Part shown: piece by piece, positions 60,079 through 64,000 of the stretch | Layout of the letters: each line of letters starts with the position of its first letter | How positions within the stretch are numbered: the stretch's first letter is position 1 | Assembly (NCBI GenBank): GCA_020186115.1 | Contig: WSYJ01000164.1 | Coordinates: 186,001-250,000, forward strand | Source: Histomonas meleagridis | Taxonomy: Eukaryota > Parabasalia > Tritrichomonadida > Dientamoebidae | DNA length: 64,000 bases | Reading direction: 5' to 3' | The notes under the pieces: model-generated | The model's input: the letters and a program-made list of their open reading frames with translations, nothing else | Databases searched by the model: none | Told to the model about the DNA's origin: nothing | Translations under genes and position numbers: made by a program

Positions 60079-60499
60079 GAATTTATCGTATAATCGTTTT
60101 CTATTCAATTTAGTGGACCCCACCTTTGAAGAAGATTTTTTTTCTTTGTTAAATTTGGATTCTTTGAATATTATATAATTTCTTCAAAAATCAATTTTTT
60201 TATAATAATATAAATAATGGTTATTATAATTATGATAGTATAATAATTTTATTTATATTATATATATCAATAGATTGATATATCAATTTTATAGATGTAC
60301 AATAATTTTCCCGTTGATTGATGCATAATTTTTTTGATCTAATAACATATTAATTATATTAAACTTTGATTTTAATCTCTATATATGGACTAACATTTCT
60401 TCTTACATCATTTATATTATCTCTCACAGAAACTCGACTTATTAAAAATACAGATCACGATCGAAAGAGGGTGATTAATGTTATGCTTCAGAATTAGAT

Positions 60500-60610
60500 T
60501 TGGAAATTATTCGAAACATTCAACACAGCACTTTTGAAAGCATCTAATAATGGTAATCTAGAAATAGTTAAATTACTTCTTGAACATTAAGGAGTTGATA
60601 TTAAGGTTAC
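60500..60610 (+). repeat. Ankyrin-unit relic
   Basis: One copy of the ankyrin unit (LLKASNNGNLEIVKLLLEH, then a stop and GVDI) without surrounding gene. Confidence 0.6.
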
Positions 60611-61105
60611 GATCTATGTTTATTATAAAATGGGTTTAATCATTTCAAAGAAAAAGTGATTGAACCTCAAAATAAAACAAAAATATCTTCTTTAATAAAC
60701 AATATTTTTCAAAATTTATAAATACATTTATTATGAAAATAGCTATATAATTTTATATCGAAATATTATATTCAGAATTTGAATAGGAAAAAAAAAATTA
60801 GTAAAATTGATTATTCATAAATTCGAACCTTTTTTTCCTGCTTATAGGATATTGATCTAAAATATTTATCAGATATTAACTTCAATCATTTCTATAAATT
60901 CGTTTTCGATATTTTTGATTTGGTGCGTAATCTGTAGTTGATATATTATTGTTTTTTAAATTAAGAATATTATCTTATTAAAGATTGTTTTCTCGAAGTT
61001 AATAAAAAAAGACATGTAAATAATACCATTAATTAATATTATAATTACATCAATTTATTTTCTCAATAATAATTTTTATAAAAAATATTAGTGAAATAGC
61101 TGAGA
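60611..61105. other. Intergenic, nothing supported
   Basis: AT-rich DNA with no coding frame. Confidence 0.4.
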
Positions 61106-61132
61106 CACTTTTTGAGCAAAGCTCAAAAAGTG
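61106..61132. other. Perfect 12-bp hairpin
   Basis: CACTTTTTGAGC and its exact complement GCTCAAAAAGTG are separated by AAA. The arm contains the ACTTTTTGA motif seen upstream of several genes. It could form a stable hairpin in DNA or RNA. Confidence 0.7.
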
Positions 61133-61305
61133 GCTTTACTTGTCTTCCTATAAAATTGGTTTATAAACAAATTTTTTGTGTTTTATATATTATTTATTTC
61201 CAATATATATTATTTAAATCGAATGTTTAGCAAAATTAACAATGTAATGGATTTGTAAATAAGAATTTGTAAAAATAGATCAAAAATAATGTTAATATAA
61301 ATCGT

Positions 61306-61497
61306 TTGTTAGTAAATACTATTAATGGTTATTCTATTGATGATTATGCTTTGAAAAATCATACTCATAATATTATTAATAATGATTTAACTATTAATGG
61401 TAGTCTTGTAACAAATCGTATTAACGGATATTATATAAAATGCGGCAAAACAATAAAAATGTATAATTTTCTCATATATCTCTCGTTACATATATAA
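61306..61497 (+). pseudogene. Fibre/tail-like gene fragment (NHTHNI motif)
   Basis: A short frame without an ATG contains INGYSIDDYALKNHTHNI and DLTINGSLVTNRING. The ALKNHTH motif is typical of phage tail-fibre-like and virion-like proteins and occurs in proteins near Maverick genes. The rest of the gene is missing. Confidence 0.4.
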
Positions 61498-61842
61498 TTA
61501 GTGGCCAGTCTCCATGCGCTCCCAAAGCAAATCGAAAATATGTTTTATTGACAAATTTAGAATAATTTTTTTTTCAAAATTATATTATCAGATATCAGAT
61601 ATATAAAAACTTGAAAAAGCCAAAATTTATTATTAATAAAAAGACCCTCTTTCACAGCATATTGTTTTCAACACATTCATGGATGAAAATAAAATCAAAA
61701 ATGTTTATTGAAGTCAAATTTGGTAAATTGACCAAGATTCACTTATTGTATCAGGGCTATTGTGTTCTCAAGCATTGCATTGAGAAGAATTTTCATATGT
61801 TTCGAAATTGTTTTGTTTCATCCAACACACACACATGCAAAA

Positions 61843-61935
61843 CCTGGCTAGCTTGGGTAGCACCCTGCGCTTTAGCCTACGGCTTGCTCTTCGGCGCCTT
61901 GCGCCTCGGTGTGTTGGTTCGCTCCTTCGTCGCTA
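61843..61935. other. GC-rich patch with nested small hairpins
   Basis: A 90-bp stretch much richer in G+C than its surroundings contains AGCC-TAC-GGCT (61874-61884) and GGCGC-CTT-GCGCC (61893-61905). There is no coding or tRNA match. Confidence 0.5.
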
Positions 61936-61946
61936 CCATATGATAC

Positions 61947-62126
61947 CACTATCGGAAGATGTCTGCACTAGATTTATTTGTTATTATTTACTGTTAATCA
62001 CTATACGGAGATGTCGAAACTAGAATTTTTTTTATTTTTATATATAGGACATTATAATAGGACAGTCTACCTGGATAAATAAAAAGTAAATAGTTGTAGA
62101 AAGTAGAAATTCTGGAAATAGCAAAA
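61947..62126. repeat. 180-bp direct repeat, copy 1
   Basis: It starts CACTATCGGAAGATGTC and ends AAATAGCAAAA. It is nearly identical to 62227-62406 and includes the GGACAGTCTACCTGG block. Confidence 0.88.
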
Positions 62127-62226
62127 CTATCGAAAATCACTAAAAAACGGGGTAAATTTAAGGTTTGACACTATATTTCTGCTAATCATTTACGGAAGAT
62201 GTCTACACTAATATTTACTGTTTACC

Positions 62227-62406
62227 CACTATCGGAAGATGTCTGTACTAGATTTATTTGTTATTATTTACTGTTAATCACTATCGGAAGATGTCGAAAC
62301 TAGAATTTTTTTTATTTTTATATATAGGACATTATAATAGGACAGTCTACCTGGATAAATAAAAAGTAAGTAGTTGTAGAAAGTAGAAATTCTGGAAATA
62401 GCAAAA
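62227..62406. repeat. 180-bp direct repeat, copy 2
   Basis: Second copy 280 bp downstream, differing at a handful of positions. An inverted, diverged version of the GGACAGTCT block lies at 62643-62669. The hairpin-prone CCTATC...GATAGG-like unit is repeated at about 62448 and 62501. Confidence 0.88.
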
Positions 62407-62710
62407 GTGGTGAAAATCACTGATTTTAGGTGGTTTTAGAAGCATTACCTATCATTTTTAATAGGTTTGACGTCAAAACACGCCATTTTAACATGAATAC
62501 CTATCATTTTTAATAGGTTTGACATCTAAACACCCATTTTCGCAGTAATACCTCGAAAAATGACGTGAAAATCACTGATTTCAGGGATTTTGTAATTTCT
62601 ATTTCCTCCTCGTGTAAAAAGAGTTTGGTTTCATCAATTCCGGGAAGACTGTCCTGTCATAGTGTCCTTTATGATAACATTAATTCTAAAAATAATTTTT
62701 GATCCAACGC

Positions 62711-63286
62711 TTACACTAACCCATATTCTTTTTTGAACTTTGAATAATATATTCTAACATTTTTTCCATCAATATCATTTGCATAAACAAATGCATAACC
62801 ACATTTATTGAAGCAGATATTAAGTTTCCTAAATTTAATTCGGTTCCAGAAATAAAATTTATCTTCTTCTTCGACATAATAGTAATCGACAAAGTTATGT
62901 TTGCCGTATTGTAATATTTCAATTGAATCATTAGGTATATCATCAACATATTCATATTCTACGCCAAAATGCGATGATTTATTTAAATTATTTTTATTCG
63001 ACGATACCCATCGAAGATTTTCAATTCTGTTATCTGTTCTGATATGATTGATGTGATCCACATATTTTTTAGTTTTTGGATCATCATTTTCAATGAACTG
63101 CAAAGCAATAATGCGGTGTTTTTGATACTTCTTGTTGTTTAAATGACATATAACATAACCTCCTATTGTGTTATCAACATGTTCACTAATAATTCTTTTA
63201 TTATTTTTCCTACGGATTTGATGCGGAAATGATGTATTAATTTCATAATCATTATCGACGACACATTCGATCCAGTTTGATTCCAT
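62711..63286 (-). CDS. NUMOD4/HNH homing-type endonuclease
   Basis: This 191-residue protein starts at ATG 63284-63286. A NUMOD4-like N-terminus (WIECVVDNDYEINT, GGYVICHLNNKKYQKHRIIA) precedes a HNH_3 motif: YVDHINHIRTDNRIENLRWVS with Asp-His, Asn and Asn in place. Such genes are frequent in phages, large viruses and trichomonad Mavericks. The C-terminal half may be a DNA-binding region. It neighbours two uncharacterised genes that continue past the window. Confidence 0.85.
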   Translation of the reverse strand: MESNWIECVVDNDYEINTSFPHQIRRKNNKRIISEHVDNTIGGYVICHLNNKKYQKHRIIALQFIENDDPKTKKYVDHINHIRTDNRIENLRWVSSNKNNLNKSSHFGVEYEYVDDIPNDSIEILQYGKHNFVDYYYVEEEDKFYFWNRIKFRKLNICFNKCGYAFVYANDIDGKNVRIYYSKFKKEYGLV

Positions 63287-63373
63287 CTCTATTTCTTAGT
63301 CGTAAAAATAAAATATTTTTTTAAAATTAGAGTTATTTTTTTGATCCATCAAAAATTAATAAAAAGTTGAATG

Positions 63374-63856
63374 TTACATTTCAAATTGTTGTTTATCAGT
63401 TGTGTTAATGTTTGTGGAATCAGAAATTTTAATTAATTCTCCTTTAAACTCGTCAGGAATTGAAATATTACTGTTTGCTTTTCCAGAATAACTTTCTACA
63501 GATTTAAGCTTGCTTCCTACTTCATTCAATTTAGCAATCAATTCATCCGTTATTATTTTAATAATATCAGATCTTGCTGCCATAAATTTATTATTAGATT
63601 CTGCAGGAGCTATATTTACTAACTTCTTTTCACACACTTTTGCGAGAACATTATTAACAAATTTAATGTTAGCAGAGTGTAAAAGCTTTAATGTTCCGTC
63701 ATAAAACTTTATTCCGACAAGAATAACGTGTTGAACAACATATTTCTCCGATTTCTTGTCCAATTTAATGTTTTCAGAGTGGTTATACTTAAATTCAACA
63801 GCAGCATAGTCTTGAACTTTGTACTCACTGATTAAATAGTTTTGGAATTCTTCCAT
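63374..63856 (-). CDS. Uncharacterised protein, Maverick-associated neighbourhood
   Basis: This 160-residue protein starts at ATG 63854-63856. The N-terminal half is mixed (VVQHVILVGIKFYDGTLKLL). The C-terminal half is helical and Ser/Lys-rich (DIIKIITDELIAKLNEVGSKL). No family is recognised. It is 88 bp upstream of, and on the same strand as, the HNH gene. It is divergent from the partial ORF at 63898. Confidence 0.6.
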   Translation of the reverse strand: MEEFQNYLISEYKVQDYAAVEFKYNHSENIKLDKKSEKYVVQHVILVGIKFYDGTLKLLHSANIKFVNNVLAKVCEKKLVNIAPAESNNKFMAARSDIIKIITDELIAKLNEVGSKLKSVESYSGKANSNISIPDEFKGELIKISDSTNINTTDKQQFEM

Positions 63857-63897
63857 TTACTTATTCGTAAAAAAATAATTTTTATAATATTAAAATA

Positions 63898-64000
63898 ATG
63901 CGAAAAAATAAATTATCCGAAGTAGATAAAAAATTTGATGATATAGAAGAACAATTTTATAAAATTAGTAAAATTAATGAAGAAGTATTAAACAATGCAT
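63898..64000 (+). CDS. Partial ORF, runs off the right edge
   Basis: ATG 63898 opens MRKNKLSEVDKKFDDIEEQF, then YKISKINEEVLNNA, still open at the window end. It is a charged helix. The divergent 41-bp spacing from the previous gene suggests a shared promoter inside a Maverick-like element. Confidence 0.5.
   Translation, partial: MRKNKLSEVDKKFDDIEEQFYKISKINEEVLNNA

Noticed and set aside
61611-61943. 110-codon ORF over the GC-rich patch
   Set aside because: No domain, mixed composition across a repeat boundary, and start codon in unrelated DNA.
1-64000. tRNA, rRNA or snRNA genes
   Set aside because: I looked for cloverleaf signatures (GTTCGA-type T arms), rRNA cores and U6-like sequence on both strands and found none that held up.
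1-64000. Bacterial operon organisation (Shine-Dalgarno, sigma70 promoters)
   Set aside because: The gene content is wholly eukaryotic (Rpn11, Sm, Rab, V-ATPase, cyclin), so bacterial-type signals would be chance.

Overview
The window is nuclear DNA of a trichomonad (Parabasalia), most likely a Tritrichomonas/Trichomonas-type genome. I infer this from very AT-rich intergenic DNA, compact and nearly intronless genes, many Rab-type small GTPases, DUF3447/ankyrin proteins, BspA-like leucine-rich-repeat surface proteins, a Myb regulator, and Maverick (Polinton)-type debris. One Rab gene carries two introns of 24 and 23 nt with the parabasalid-style fused branch-point/3' splice signal (CTAAC...AG). 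Species cannot be fixed from sequence alone.

Layout. 1-3.4 kb: 5' part of a V-ATPase subunit E gene and a decayed ankyrin (DUF3447) gene. 3.7-22.2 kb: a housekeeping block with SGF29, a large helical protein, a GRIP golgin, a B-type cyclin, two Rabs, an XMAP215/TOG-like protein, a SUMO-like-domain protein, Rpn11, SmD3, an RNFT-like RING protein and Nop15. 22.4-24.5 kb: an inverted, shortened copy of the first 2.9 kb, including a truncated V-ATPase E copy with its promoter. 24.5-27.8 kb: a CDC48-like N domain plus one degenerate AAA module fused to a tail of about 46 DPFA motifs. 27.9-34.7 kb: longin protein, tail-anchored protein, 3R-Myb, UEV, EF-hand protein, Rab. 34.8-36.9 kb: a TA-flanked DD35D transposon that contains a Maverick-type integrase fragment. 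37.0-48.5 kb: Sac1, a coiled-coil protein, the intron-bearing Rab, an alpha/beta hydrolase with an Asn/Glu/Gln tail, a Vps18 C-terminal protein, Ubc12 and a Myb-like protein. 49-58.2 kb: three BspA-like genes and several broken genes. 58.2-64 kb: an accessory zone with a 1.2-kb inverted-repeat element, ankyrin relics, a hairpin, direct repeats and Maverick-like genes (HNH endonuclease, fibre-like fragment).

How genes relate. A large share act in membrane traffic: four Rabs, golgin, longin, Vps18, Sac1, V-ATPase E and the DPF-tailed AAA protein (DPF is the clathrin-adaptor ear-binding motif). The cytoplasmic tail of one BspA-like protein also carries a DPF motif. Ubiquitin-type pathways are represented by Rpn11, Ubc12, UEV and a RING E3. 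Several genes (SmD3, the SUMO-like protein, one BspA gene, the ankyrin genes) carry single frameshifts, some in T runs, so either assembly errors or real decay must be considered.

Most intergenic gaps hold recurrent AACGG/AACGTT-type motifs close to start codons. These resemble Myb-binding core promoter elements. All identifications are from reading the sequence; no database search was run.
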